The translations under genes were made by a program, and so were the position numbers. A stretch of DNA of 64,000 nucleotides, taken from Sphingobium psychrophilum. Its GTDB lineage: Bacteria; Pseudomonadota; Alphaproteobacteria; Sphingomonadales; Sphingomonadaceae. This document shows, one piece after another, positions 52,566 to 59,994 of this stretch; positions within the stretch are counted from its first letter, which is position 1, and each line of letters opens with the position of its first letter. The stretch spans positions 62,001-126,000 of the forward strand of contig NZ_JABBFV010000004.1 in assembly GCF_012927105.1 (NCBI RefSeq), read 5' to 3'. The notes beneath the pieces are model-generated. The model was not told where the DNA came from and made no database searches. It saw only the letters and a list, made by a program, of their open reading frames with translations.

Positions 52566-54384
52566 GGTCGCCTCCCGTTTCCAGCGCATCCAGACGCGCC
52601 GCCAGCGCCGCGATCGCGCGCCGCTGCCACAGCGCTTCCAGCACGAAACATTCGTCGTAACGCAGCCCCCAACGGTCACCGGCCGCGCGGGCCGGCCGCA
52701 CGATCGCGCCGTCCTCCCCGCTCAGTTCCGGCTCCGCATCCCAACGGTCATGGCACAGCAATCCCCACCGGACCGCCGCTCCTTCGCCCAGTCGTCCGTC
52801 GATCGCCTCGCGCACCTGTTGCGCCACCAGCCCCAGATGCCATCGCGCCGCATCGCCCTTGTCCACCACCGCATCGGCAAAGCGATAGCGCTGCCACGCA
52901 ACCGCGCCCCAGGCATCGATCAACGCGGTATCGACCGATCCCAGGTCGCATTTGGCGCGCGCATCGGACGTGTTGATCGTGCCGGTCGCCGCATAGATGG
53001 TCGACCATCGGTTGGTGGACAGCCCAAAACTGCTGCTATTGTCGATACTGGGATAGATGATGCCGACATGATCGATGACGACACGTTCGACCAGCGCGCT
53101 GCTCGCCGCATTGGTCTCGCTCTTCATCAGAAAAGCCAGGCCCATCTGATCGACGTCCGTGCCGGTATGCTTGCCTGCGATCAATGCGCCGCGCCGTCCG
53201 GTCCCCTTGCGGCCAAAGGCGATGCCAGCGGCATAATCGCCCATCGCCGCGGTTCCCAGCCCCGACGCATTGAGGAACAGGCTGCCCAGCGCGCCCGATG
53301 AGGCGGGCGTCCCCAGGTCGATCGCCACCGTCGAAATCGCTTGCAGGATGGGCGATGCGGCCATCGCGGAAAAATAGGGCGTCGCAATATCGCCGCCCGT
53401 AATCGCCACCGCGCTCGCCGCCTGCGTCGCCATGCTACCCAGGCCGCTTATGTCCGTGCTGGGGATGGTCGCGCTCGCACTCATCGCCGCCGCGCCATTG
53501 CCCTTCACATATCCGGTCAGGCTCGCCGCCCCGCTCCCGCCGCGCGCCACCGGCAACTGCCCCGACCAACCGACGGTGATCGACGCGGCGTTCAGCAACG
53601 CGCTCGCCGCGCCGCCGCCCAGCGTCAGCGTGACATTGCTATCGTTCGTTCTGGTCAGCGCGCTCCCGGTCGGAAACGTCGCCAGCGCCCCGTCGCCGCG
53701 CAGATATTGCGCGCTGGTCCCGCCGGGCGCAAAGGCATGGCTGTGCGTCCCCGCCGCCACGCCGTTCGTCGATCCCAGTGTGACGCTGGACGGCGTGCCC
53801 AGCGTCACGCTGCCCGCCGCGCCGATCGTCGCGAACGCCATGCCGCTGCCGGCCGACACGGCGGTCACCGTCCCATTGGTGGAGGATGTGCCCGCGCCGA
53901 TATAGGATCGGAACGCCGCACCATTGGCCAGCGTCAGCGCCCCGCGTCCGAACCCGCTCGTCGCCAGCGCCGCGATCGCGCTCAATTCACCGTTCGCCGC
54001 CTGCTTGCCCGCCAGCGCCGCCTCCAGCCCGGCGACCTCGTTCAGCCCATGACCATGCGCGTTGACCTGCGCCACCCAGCCCGCATGCAGCGCCAGCCCG
54101 ACATGCTTCTCGCCCGCAACGAAATCCACCGCGCCGCCGCCTGCCGAAGACGCTTGCGGCGTGCGCAGCAACCGGCCCTCGCCATCGAGTCCGCCCGTCC
54201 CCGCCTCCCATTGGCCAAGATCGGCTACCCCCTGAATGACATAGGGAAAGGTCGCACCAGGACCAAGCGCCGCGGCAAAGCCCCGATAGCCCGGCAATGG
54301 ACCGCCCAGCACCAACGGCCCGTCGCCCCCTGCATGGCACGTCTCGCGCACCAGGTCCGCCATCTCCAGTTCCGTGATCGCCAC
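52552..54384 (-). CDS. Tail fibre protein with C-terminal S74 self-cleaving chaperone domain
   Basis: About 610 residues. The N-terminal attachment part (VAITELEMADLVRETC) is followed by Gly/Ser/Ala-rich fibre repeats (AQYLRGDGALATFPTG, LPVARGGSGAASLTGYVKGN) and a beta-rich knob. A peptidase S74 domain (intramolecular chaperone of endosialidase) starts at TINTSDARAK, with the Ser and nearby Lys of the autocleavage pair, and runs to RWGLRYDECFVLEALW. In phages the S74 domain trimerises the fibre and then cuts itself off. GTG was used as start because GAGGGGG precedes it. Confidence 0.85.
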   Translation of the reverse strand: MAITELEMADLVRETCHAGGDGPLVLGGPLPGYRGFAAALGPGATFPYVIQGVADLGQWEAGTGGLDGEGRLLRTPQASSAGGGAVDFVAGEKHVGLALHAGWVAQVNAHGHGLNEVAGLEAALAGKQAANGELSAIAALATSGFGRGALTLANGAAFRSYIGAGTSSTNGTVTAVSAGSGMAFATIGAAGSVTLGTPSSVTLGSTNGVAAGTHSHAFAPGGTSAQYLRGDGALATFPTGSALTRTNDSNVTLTLGGGAASALLNAASITVGWSGQLPVARGGSGAASLTGYVKGNGAAAMSASATIPSTDISGLGSMATQAASAVAITGGDIATPYFSAMAASPILQAISTVAIDLGTPASSGALGSLFLNASGLGTAAMGDYAAGIAFGRKGTGRRGALIAGKHTGTDVDQMGLAFLMKSETNAASSALVERVVIDHVGIIYPSIDNSSSFGLSTNRWSTIYAATGTINTSDARAKCDLGSVDTALIDAWGAVAWQRYRFADAVVDKGDAARWHLGLVAQQVREAIDGRLGEGAAVRWGLLCHDRWDAEPELSGEDGAIVRPARAAGDRWGLRYDECFVLEALWQRRAIAALAARLDALETGGDHVGG

Positions 54385-54433
54385 GCCCACCCCCTCACAA
54401 AAAAAGGGGGAGCGCAAGGACGCTCCCCCCAAA

Positions 54434-54506
54434 ACCTTCTCCCCCAGGGGGAGAAGGATACGAAGCCTTGGCAGCGTGCTGCCTAGGCGCAGTTGGAAGA
54501 GGGGGA
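54434..54506. repeat. Family 2 repeat
   Basis: CTTCTCCCCC and GGGGGAGAAGG form the first hairpin. GATACGAAGCCTTGGCAGC pairs across GTGCTGCCTAGGC, and CAGTTGGAAGAGGGGGA closes the element. It lies in the gap between the capsid and tail-fibre genes. Confidence 0.88.
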
Positions 54507-54526
54507 AGACGCAGCCTCCCCCACCC

Positions 54527-55651
54527 TTAAGAAGCCGCGAACTTCATCAGTTTGATCGCCTCGCTGTTCGCCACAGCCCCGCCGATCCGCTTGACGGCGT
54601 AGAAATGCACGAACGGCTTGTTGCTGAACGGATCGCGCAGGATGCTCGTTTCGCTGCGTTCGCCGATCACATAACCGGCCTGGAAATTGCCGAAGGCGAT
54701 CGACAGGCTGTTCGCGGCGATATCGGGCATGTCCTCCGCCTCGACCACCGGATAGCCGAGCAAGGTCGCGGGCTGTCCGCCCACCAGGCCCGGCTGCCAG
54801 ATGAACGCGCCGTCGGTCGTCTTCATCTTGCGGATCACCGCCAGCGTGGCGCTGTTCATGACGAAGCTTGCCCCCTGGCGGTATGGCGCGCGCAGGCTCT
54901 GGACCAGGTCGACCAGCTTGTCCTGCGGGTTCGTGGCAAAGGCGCCCGCCGCGCCCGACGCCAGATATTGCAGCGAACCGAAGGCGCGCACGCTGTCCGC
55001 CTCATTGGTCGTCGTATAGGTCAGGAAGCCCTTTGGCTTGTTGGTCCCGTTGCCGTTGACGAAGGCCGCGCCCTCCGCCACCGCAAACTCCCGCGCGATC
55101 TCGCTCGCCAGCCAGGCTTCGACATCGAACTGCGCATCGTCCAGCATCGCCTGGCTGGCCGCCGGATTGGCGAACAGCTCGCCGCTGGGCGGTGCGATCT
55201 CGTTGAACACCGGCGTTCCCGTCTCGGCCCGCGCGCCCGTCTCGCTGGCCCAACCCGACACAATGCCGCCCGCGCTCACCAGCTTGCGATAGCCCGCCGT
55301 CCCGGTGCGCACCACATTGGCGATTCCCCGGATCGGCGAAATCGCTTTCAGCGTCGCGCCGATCAACTGGTCGATCTCGCGCGGCACCGCAAAGCCGCCC
55401 GCCGCCGAAGTCGCCCCGGAAAAGCTTTTCAGCTCGACCCCGGCTTCATGCCCCTGCCGCAGATAGCGATCCACGAAATTTGCGCGCGCCGGGTCCACCG
55501 CGCCGCCCTTCACGCCATCCAGCGCCGGCCGCTGGGCGGCCAGCAAAGCCCCCTTCAACGCAGCAATCTCCCCCTCCAACCCATCGATCCGCTCCCCCTG
55601 CACCACCGCATCGCACCGCGCTTCCAATGCGTCCGTCACCTGATCCGTCAT
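54527..55651 (-). CDS. HK97-family major capsid protein (gp5-like)
   Basis: 374 residues. The N-terminal delta domain is a coiled coil (ERIDGLEGEIAALKGALLAA) that prohead protease should remove. The HK97 fold follows with GATSAAGGFAVPREIDQLIG, SGWASETGARAETGTPVFNE, VNGNGTNKPKGFLTYTTT and ILRDPFSNKPFVHFYAVKR. The ATG has GGAGACGGG upstream. Together with portal, terminase and protease it forms the head module. Confidence 0.95.
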   Translation of the reverse strand: MTDQVTDALEARCDAVVQGERIDGLEGEIAALKGALLAAQRPALDGVKGGAVDPARANFVDRYLRQGHEAGVELKSFSGATSAAGGFAVPREIDQLIGATLKAISPIRGIANVVRTGTAGYRKLVSAGGIVSGWASETGARAETGTPVFNEIAPPSGELFANPAASQAMLDDAQFDVEAWLASEIAREFAVAEGAAFVNGNGTNKPKGFLTYTTTNEADSVRAFGSLQYLASGAAGAFATNPQDKLVDLVQSLRAPYRQGASFVMNSATLAVIRKMKTTDGAFIWQPGLVGGQPATLLGYPVVEAEDMPDIAANSLSIAFGNFQAGYVIGERSETSILRDPFSNKPFVHFYAVKRIGGAVANSEAIKLMKFAAS

Positions 55652-55697
55652 GCCCGTCTCCACAAAAAAGGGCGGCCCAAACGGACCGCCCATATTC

Positions 55698-55767
55698 TCC
55701 TCGCCCCTTGGGGGAGAGGATACGAAGTCTAGGCGGCATAGCCGCCTAGACGCAGTTGGAGAGGGGA
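55698..55767. repeat. Family 2 repeat
   Basis: CCCCTTGGGGG forms a small hairpin before AGAGGATACGAAG. TCTAGGCGGC pairs with GCCGCCTAGA, and CGCAGTTGGAGAGGGGAG ends the element. It fills the short gap between the capsid and PhyH genes. Confidence 0.88.
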
Positions 55768-55811
55768 GCCGCGCCCTTGCCGCTGCTCAACCCTTTGCCC
55801 ATAAAGCCATC

Positions 55812-56483
55812 ATGTCCCTGACCCTCGCCACCGATGGCGCCCAGCACATCCCCGCCGCGCTCGACGCCGACTCCTTGGCCACCATCGAAGCCGCGCTTGC
55901 GCCCCAACCCACCGATCGCGCCGGGCTGCGTCTCGCCAGCCTGCCGGTGCTCTCTGTCATGCTAAGCCCCGCCGGCACGATCGGCCGCCACGCCGCCACC
56001 CTGCTGGGCGACGCCGCGCGCCCGGTCCGCGCCATCCTCTTCGACAAAAGCGCCACGACCAACTGGGCGCTCGGCTGGCATCAGGATCGCACGATCGCGG
56101 TGCGACAGCGGATCGAAACGCCTGGCTTTGCTCCCTGGACCGTCAAGTCCGGCATTCAGCATGTCGCTCCCCCGCAATCGCTGCTCGACCGGATGCTGAC
56201 CCTGCGCATCCATCTCGATCCCGTCGATGCGCACAACGCCCCGCTGCTGATCGCCCCTGGCTCGCACCGCCATGGCCGGGTCGCCGAAACCGACGTCGCC
56301 GCGCTGGTCGATCGCGGCGGCACCCATGCCTGCCTCGCCGCACGCGGCGACATCTGGCTCTACGCCACCCCGATCCTTCACGCCTCCGAAACCGCGACAG
56401 ACCCGCGCCACCGCCGCGTCCTGCAACTCGACTATAGCGCCGACCCGCTACCCGGCGGCCTGGAATGGCTGGGCGTCAAGTAA
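55812..56483 (+). CDS. Phytanoyl-CoA dioxygenase (PhyH) family iron/2-oxoglutarate enzyme
   Basis: 223 residues. The double-stranded beta helix has the iron triad: HxD in LGWHQDRTIAVRQ and the distal His in ATPILHASETATD. The 2-oxoglutarate Arg lies in RHRRVLQLDYSA. PhyH enzymes hydroxylate lipids, small molecules or sometimes modified bases; the substrate here is unknown. It runs on the plus strand between capsid and protease genes. Its last 36 bases overlap the end of the protease gene in the converging direction. Confidence 0.83.
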   Translation: MSLTLATDGAQHIPAALDADSLATIEAALAPQPTDRAGLRLASLPVLSVMLSPAGTIGRHAATLLGDAARPVRAILFDKSATTNWALGWHQDRTIAVRQRIETPGFAPWTVKSGIQHVAPPQSLLDRMLTLRIHLDPVDAHNAPLLIAPGSHRHGRVAETDVAALVDRGGTHACLAARGDIWLYATPILHASETATDPRHRRVLQLDYSADPLPGGLEWLGVK

Positions 56484-56915
56484 CAACCCCTCTCCCCTGG
56501 GGGGAGAGGGTGAAGCCCCCTCCACCGCCACCACCCGCGCCAGATCCTGCATTGGGTGCGTCACCAAACTCACCTCCACCAACTCCAGCCCCAACAGTTC
56601 GCGCGGCCCCGCCCCCCGCGCCTCCCTCACCCGATATCCGAACGACAGCCCATCCAGCGCCCCGGCCTTGAGCGCCGCCGCCGCCTCGCGCCCGGCCGCG
56701 GTGCGCTGCGACACGCGCCCGATCACGCGCAGCCCGCGCGCATCTTCCCGCGCCTTTTCGACGACACCGATCACGCTGCCCGGCCCATGCTGCCACAGCA
56801 ACGGCACGCCCGCCGCATCGATCGCCCCGAACGCGCCCGCCCGCACCACATCCCCGCCCCGGTCCACCCGGTCGAAAATCGCCGCATAGCCGGCAAAGCG
56901 TATGTCGCTTTTCAT
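56448..56915 (-). CDS. HK97-family prohead protease (gp4-like)
   Basis: 155 residues. The core contains RFAGYAAIFDRVDRGGDVVR, LLWQHGPGSVIG, ALDGLSFGYRV and ELVEVSLVTHPMQ, with the catalytic His and Ser expected in those segments. It trims the capsid delta domain during maturation. The last 30 or so residues (EGASPSPPRGEGLLLDAQPF and onward) are read through a truncated family 2 repeat and then into the 3' end of the PhyH gene. The natural C-terminus probably lay further upstream. Confidence 0.85.
   Translation of the reverse strand: MKSDIRFAGYAAIFDRVDRGGDVVRAGAFGAIDAAGVPLLWQHGPGSVIGVVEKAREDARGLRVIGRVSQRTAAGREAAAALKAGALDGLSFGYRVREARGAGPRELLGLELVEVSLVTHPMQDLARVVAVEGASPSPPRGEGLLLDAQPFQAAG
56484..56514. 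repeat. Truncated family 2 repeat inside the prohead protease gene
   Basis: CCCTCTCCCCT and GGGGGGAGAGGG form the first hairpin of family 2, followed by TGAAGCC. The remaining half of the element is missing. It is translated as the C-terminal part of the protease. Confidence 0.65.
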
Positions 56916-56929
56916 CCCAATCTCCGTCC

Positions 56930-57023
56930 TGAGTAGTCCCTGAGCGAAGTCGAAGGGACGTATCGAAGGATCATCCGCGCCGCTGCTTCGATACGAGGCT
57001 TCGACAAACTCAGCCTCTACTCA
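56930..57023. repeat. Third-type dispersed inverted repeat (TCGACAAACTCAG type)
   Basis: Imperfect arms of about 38 bases, TGAGTAGTCCCTGAGCGAAG onward and CTTCGATACGAGGCTTCGAC onward, face each other across about 17 bases. This matches the dispersed 'CTTCGACAAGCTCAG' type seen in many sphingomonad and pseudomonad genomes. It lies between the prohead protease and DUF6127 genes. Confidence 0.75.
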
Positions 57024-57052
57024 GCACGAACGGACGGTATGTCGGGCCAATG

Positions 57053-57373
57053 CTATCCGCGCATCAATCCTACCAACCCCACCTTCACCGCAATCCCCAG
57101 CACCACCAGCGCCATGACGATCCGCACCGCCCAGCCGATCACCGCCCCACGCGCCGCCTTCTTCGCGTCGCGCCAGGCGGACAGCAATTCGCGCAGCTCG
57201 CGCATGTCTCCCTCCGCGTGGCCGTCGGCCAGCCCCAGCCGCTCCAGCGCCCGCCCCGCGCCCAGTTCGCTCGCCTCCTCGATCAGCGCGCGGATCATCA
57301 CCATGTCCGCCCCGCCCGGCACCCCTTCCGCCTGCGCCACCAGCCGCGCCAGCATGTCACCATCCTGTTTCAT
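57053..57373 (-). CDS. DUF6127 family small membrane protein of the GTA head module
   Basis: 106 residues. A helical N-terminal part (LARLVAQAEGVPGGADMVMI, RALIEEASELGAGRALERLG) leads to one membrane helix near the end (AVIGWAVRIVMALVVLGIAV). DUF6127 is found between portal and protease in sphingomonad GTA-like clusters, where the Rhodobacter GTA has a different small gene. Its role is unknown. It could place head assembly at the membrane. Confidence 0.75.
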   Translation of the reverse strand: MKQDGDMLARLVAQAEGVPGGADMVMIRALIEEASELGAGRALERLGLADGHAEGDMRELRELLSAWRDAKKAARGAVIGWAVRIVMALVVLGIAVKVGLVGLMRG

Positions 57374-57419
57374 CCATCCCGCCTTCCCATGGGGACCGCC
57401 CATGCCTATTGGGGCGCGC

Positions 57420-57587
57420 ATGAAACGCACGCCGCGCAAAATCCTGATCCTGCTCGTCCTGGCCGCGCTCGGCGCCGCCGCCTGGCAATTCGGCCTGTTC
57501 CGCGCCGGCGACTGCCTGATCCAGGGCGGCCGCTGGAACAACGACACCGGCGTCTGCCGCCTCGACAGCCTGGCCCGCCCGTCATGA
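57420..57587 (+). CDS. Tiny membrane-anchored protein with a Cys-GGRW-Cys motif (first of a pair)
   Basis: 55 residues: a basic start (MKRTPRK), one membrane helix (ILILLVLAALGAAAWQFGLF) and a short outside domain DCLIQGGRWNNDTGVCRLD. The two Cys bracket the GGRW motif and could form a disulfide in the periplasm. An ATG six codons upstream is possible. The stop overlaps the start of the next gene, which has the same layout. No family name known to me. Confidence 0.65.
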   Translation: MKRTPRKILILLVLAALGAAAWQFGLFRAGDCLIQGGRWNNDTGVCRLDSLARPS

Positions 57588-57724
57588 AGACGCTTATCCT
57601 GACCGTCTGCCTCGTCATGTTCGCCGCCGCTGTCTGCCTGTGGCGCAGCGACTGGCTCGCCCAGGACAGTTGCCTGGATGCGGGCGGTCGCTGGTCCGAA
57701 GCGACGGCCGCCTGCCAGCCCTAA
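57584..57724 (+). CDS. Tiny membrane-anchored protein with a Cys-GGRW-Cys motif (second of a pair)
   Basis: 46 residues: membrane helix (LILTVCLVMFAAAVCLW) followed by DSCLDAGGRWSEATAACQP. It copies the upstream protein's motif C-L-x(2-3)-GGRW-x4-(G/A)-x-C. The ATG overlaps the upstream stop (ATGA), so both are made together. Its last four bases overlap the end of the portal gene from the other strand. The pair may act together or as a dimer; function unknown. Confidence 0.65.
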   Translation: MKTLILTVCLVMFAAAVCLWRSDWLAQDSCLDAGGRWSEATAACQP

Positions 57725-58860
57725 CCGATCCCCAGCATCGCCTTCTTCTCGTCCGCCGAGAGGAAATCCGCCCCCGCCACCCGCTCCCAAAGCGCCGCCC
57801 GCTCGTCCGACAACGCAGGCACCGCATCCAGGTCCGCTTCGATCCCCAGCCCCGGCCACCAATCGCCCAGCCCCTGCGCCAACGCCCCGCACATCTTCGC
57901 CACCAGCGGCAAAATCGCCTGCCGCCACAATGCCTTGTTCGCCTCGCGATAATTGGCGTAGCTATTGTCGCCGGGCAGCCCCATCAGCATCGGCGGCACC
58001 CCGAACGCCAGCGCAATCTCCCGCGCCGCCGCCGCCTTCAGCCCTACAAAATCCATCTCCGCCGGGGTCAGGCTCATCGCCTTCCAGCTCAGCCCCCCTT
58101 CCAGCAGCATCGGCCGTCCCGCGTTCGCGGCACCGGCAAAGGCCACCTCCATCTCGCGCTTCACCCGCTCGAACTGGTCGGGCGACAGCACCGATCCGTC
58201 GCCCGGATCATAGACCATCGCCCCGCTCGGCCGCGCCGCATTGTCGAGCAGCGCCTTGTTCCACACGCTCGCCGCGTTGTGGATCGCCACCGCCCCCGCC
58301 GCCGCACCGACACAGCCCAGCCCATAATGATCGTCCAGCGGATGCAGTGCCTTGATGTGCAGCATATTGGTCCGCCCCGCGCCATCTTCGGGCGTCAGCC
58401 GGGTCACGATCTCCCCCACCCGATACAGATAGGCCGCCGGCCAGCCCCGCGCATCCGCCTCCACGCTCACCCGTTCGGGCCGCAGCGCGAACAGCTCGGC
58501 CGGCATCCCGTCCGCCCCGGCGATCACCTGCACATAGGCATTGCCATGCAGCAGCAGGTGGCAGGCCAGCGTCTCGACCAGCCCCTGCCCCGCCGACGCC
58601 CGTCCGACCAGCGCCAGCACACGGGCCGCATCCTCGACCCCGCGCACTTTCAAGGCACAGGCCCCCGCCCCCTCCGACACCAGCCGCATCGCCCGCTGCG
58701 CGATCGGATTGCCCATCACCCCGGCGCGCAACTGCGCCTCATAACTGGCCGGCCACTCGCCCAGCGCCACCGCGCCCGATCCCCAGGCGCGCGCCAGCAC
58801 CGGCCGCGCATCCACCGACCCCACAGCACCAAGCGCCGCTTTCGTCCCGAACCATTTCAT
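57721..58860 (-). CDS. HK97-family portal protein (gp3-like)
   Basis: A 379-residue head portal subunit with MKWFGTKAALGAVGS at the start, NPIAQRAMRLVSEGAGACAL, LLLHGNAYVQVIAGADGMPA and LVEGGLSWKAMSLTPAEMDF-type segments. The family end region EIALAFGVPPMLMGLPGDNS and ANYREANKALWR is clear. The portal forms the ring through which DNA enters the head. AAAGGG precedes the ATG. Confidence 0.93.
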   Translation of the reverse strand: MKWFGTKAALGAVGSVDARPVLARAWGSGAVALGEWPASYEAQLRAGVMGNPIAQRAMRLVSEGAGACALKVRGVEDAARVLALVGRASAGQGLVETLACHLLLHGNAYVQVIAGADGMPAELFALRPERVSVEADARGWPAAYLYRVGEIVTRLTPEDGAGRTNMLHIKALHPLDDHYGLGCVGAAAGAVAIHNAASVWNKALLDNAARPSGAMVYDPGDGSVLSPDQFERVKREMEVAFAGAANAGRPMLLEGGLSWKAMSLTPAEMDFVGLKAAAAREIALAFGVPPMLMGLPGDNSYANYREANKALWRQAILPLVAKMCGALAQGLGDWWPGLGIEADLDAVPALSDERAALWERVAGADFLSADEKKAMLGIG

Positions 58861-58918
58861 GGATTTTTACCCTTTCCGCATCATAGATCGAACGCGATCC
58901 GATAAAGGAGCCAGATCA

Positions 58919-59551
58919 ATGTTCACCGTCGCGCTTTTCTTGTCAGGTGGAGCCATTCCCATTCATCTGCCTTAGGCAAATGCGCCCATTCCGCTTGCCC
59001 GTGCCACATTGGCGGATCGCGATATTGCTGGCTTGGCTCCGGCCGACAGCGGTCAGGCAACGCTGGCACTGGCTCTGTCTCATACAGGCAACGACATCCA
59101 ATGCCGCGTGACGAGCGCCACTGGCAGCCCTTCAATCGGTGCAGCCAGTTGTCGGCTTGTCACGGCAAAATTGCGTGCGATGGCCGCTATGAAGCGCGCC
59201 GATGGCAGCAGCCCAATAGCTGGTAAAATGATCGTTCTATGGCAAACAAAGATTCAGGCGGCGGCAGTCACCAGCGATTATGGCGGCGCCACACCTCTCA
59301 ATATGGAATATTGGATCACGAACGCGGATCTCGCACCTGTCGGGCAGGACAGCATGTCCTATACTATCGACATCTCACCTCTAGGTCTTGCGACGGCTTG
59401 TCACGTATCCAAAGCCTCCAGCGACGAAAAGCTCGATGCCAGGGTTTGCAAAGCCATTTTGCGCCAAGCTAGATTCCTTCCTGCGCTAGACAAAAATAAA
59501 ACGCCCGTGTCCACCAGGGGCACGGGCGTCATAAAATGGCAGCAGCCCTGA
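58919..59551 (+). pseudogene. Exported protein with two TonB-C-like domains, interrupted by an amber stop
   Basis: An AAAGGAG site and ATG open a signal-peptide-like reading (MFTVALFLSGGAIPIHLP), which hits TAG at 58,973. The same frame then stays open for 191 more codons (ANAPIPLARATLADRD and onward). That body contains two TonB C-terminal-like segments: CRVTSATGSPSIGAASCRLV, and CHVSKASSDEKLDARVCKAI followed by ARFLPALD and VIKWQQP. A single change (TAG from CAG) would restore one exported protein of about 210 residues. Translation could restart only at TTG codons without good sites. Sequencing error remains possible. Confidence 0.7.
59494..59536 (-). terminator. Rho-independent terminator embedded in the 3' end of the plus-strand gene
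   Basis: The stem ACGCCCGTG/CACGGGCGT is followed on the minus strand by TTTTATTTTTG. It should end the transcript of the glycine-zipper gene. On the plus strand the same bases encode the last residues of the TonB-C-like reading. Confidence 0.75.
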
Positions 59552-59562
59552 TAGGGGCGGGT

Positions 59563-59901
59563 CTATCGATTGCGCGCCAACACCCGGTCACACACGCTGT
59601 TCGTGCCTTCACTCTTGCCGATCACGCGCCCCGCCAGCGCACCCGCGCCAGCGCCCAGCAACGTCTCGCCCAAACTGCCACCGGCCAGCAAACCGACGCC
59701 CGCGCCACCGGCCGCACCGATCACCGTGCCCTTGTCGCGGCCCTGTTTGCCCTTGAGCAGGCAATAGCGCACATCGTCACGGTCACGCGGCACCGCGCGC
59801 GCCACCCGCGCCCGATCCTTGCTGTTCAGGCTGGCCGCCAGCACCGGCGACGCCGCCACCGACAGGCCGACAACCGCCGCCAACATTCTGGCCATCTTCA
59901 T
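59563..59901 (-). CDS. Glycine-zipper exported protein
   Basis: 112 residues. A signal peptide (ARMLAAVVGLSVAASPVLAA) precedes a glycine-zipper membrane or surface helix pair (GTVIGAAGGAGVGLLAGGSL, GETLLGAGAGALAGRVIG). A Cys pair (YCLLKGK and SVCDRVL) may join its ends. Such proteins sit in the envelope and are usually of unknown role. The start has GGAG upstream. It is not part of the particle series. Confidence 0.78.
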   Translation of the reverse strand: MKMARMLAAVVGLSVAASPVLAASLNSKDRARVARAVPRDRDDVRYCLLKGKQGRDKGTVIGAAGGAGVGLLAGGSLGETLLGAGAGALAGRVIGKSEGTNSVCDRVLARNR

Positions 59902-59994
59902 CGCACTTACTCCATCCGATCATCCGATCATCCGATGGCGCCGAAACGAGCCGCCCCGACCGCCGGTTCCCCAACGGCCGGGCCGCAGCCGACC

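Noticed and set aside
51401..52672. 423-codon minus-strand frame covering several small GTA genes
   Set aside because: Only its last 63 codons form a sensible coupled gene. The rest is the shadow of the connector and adaptor genes, which have family signatures in other frames.
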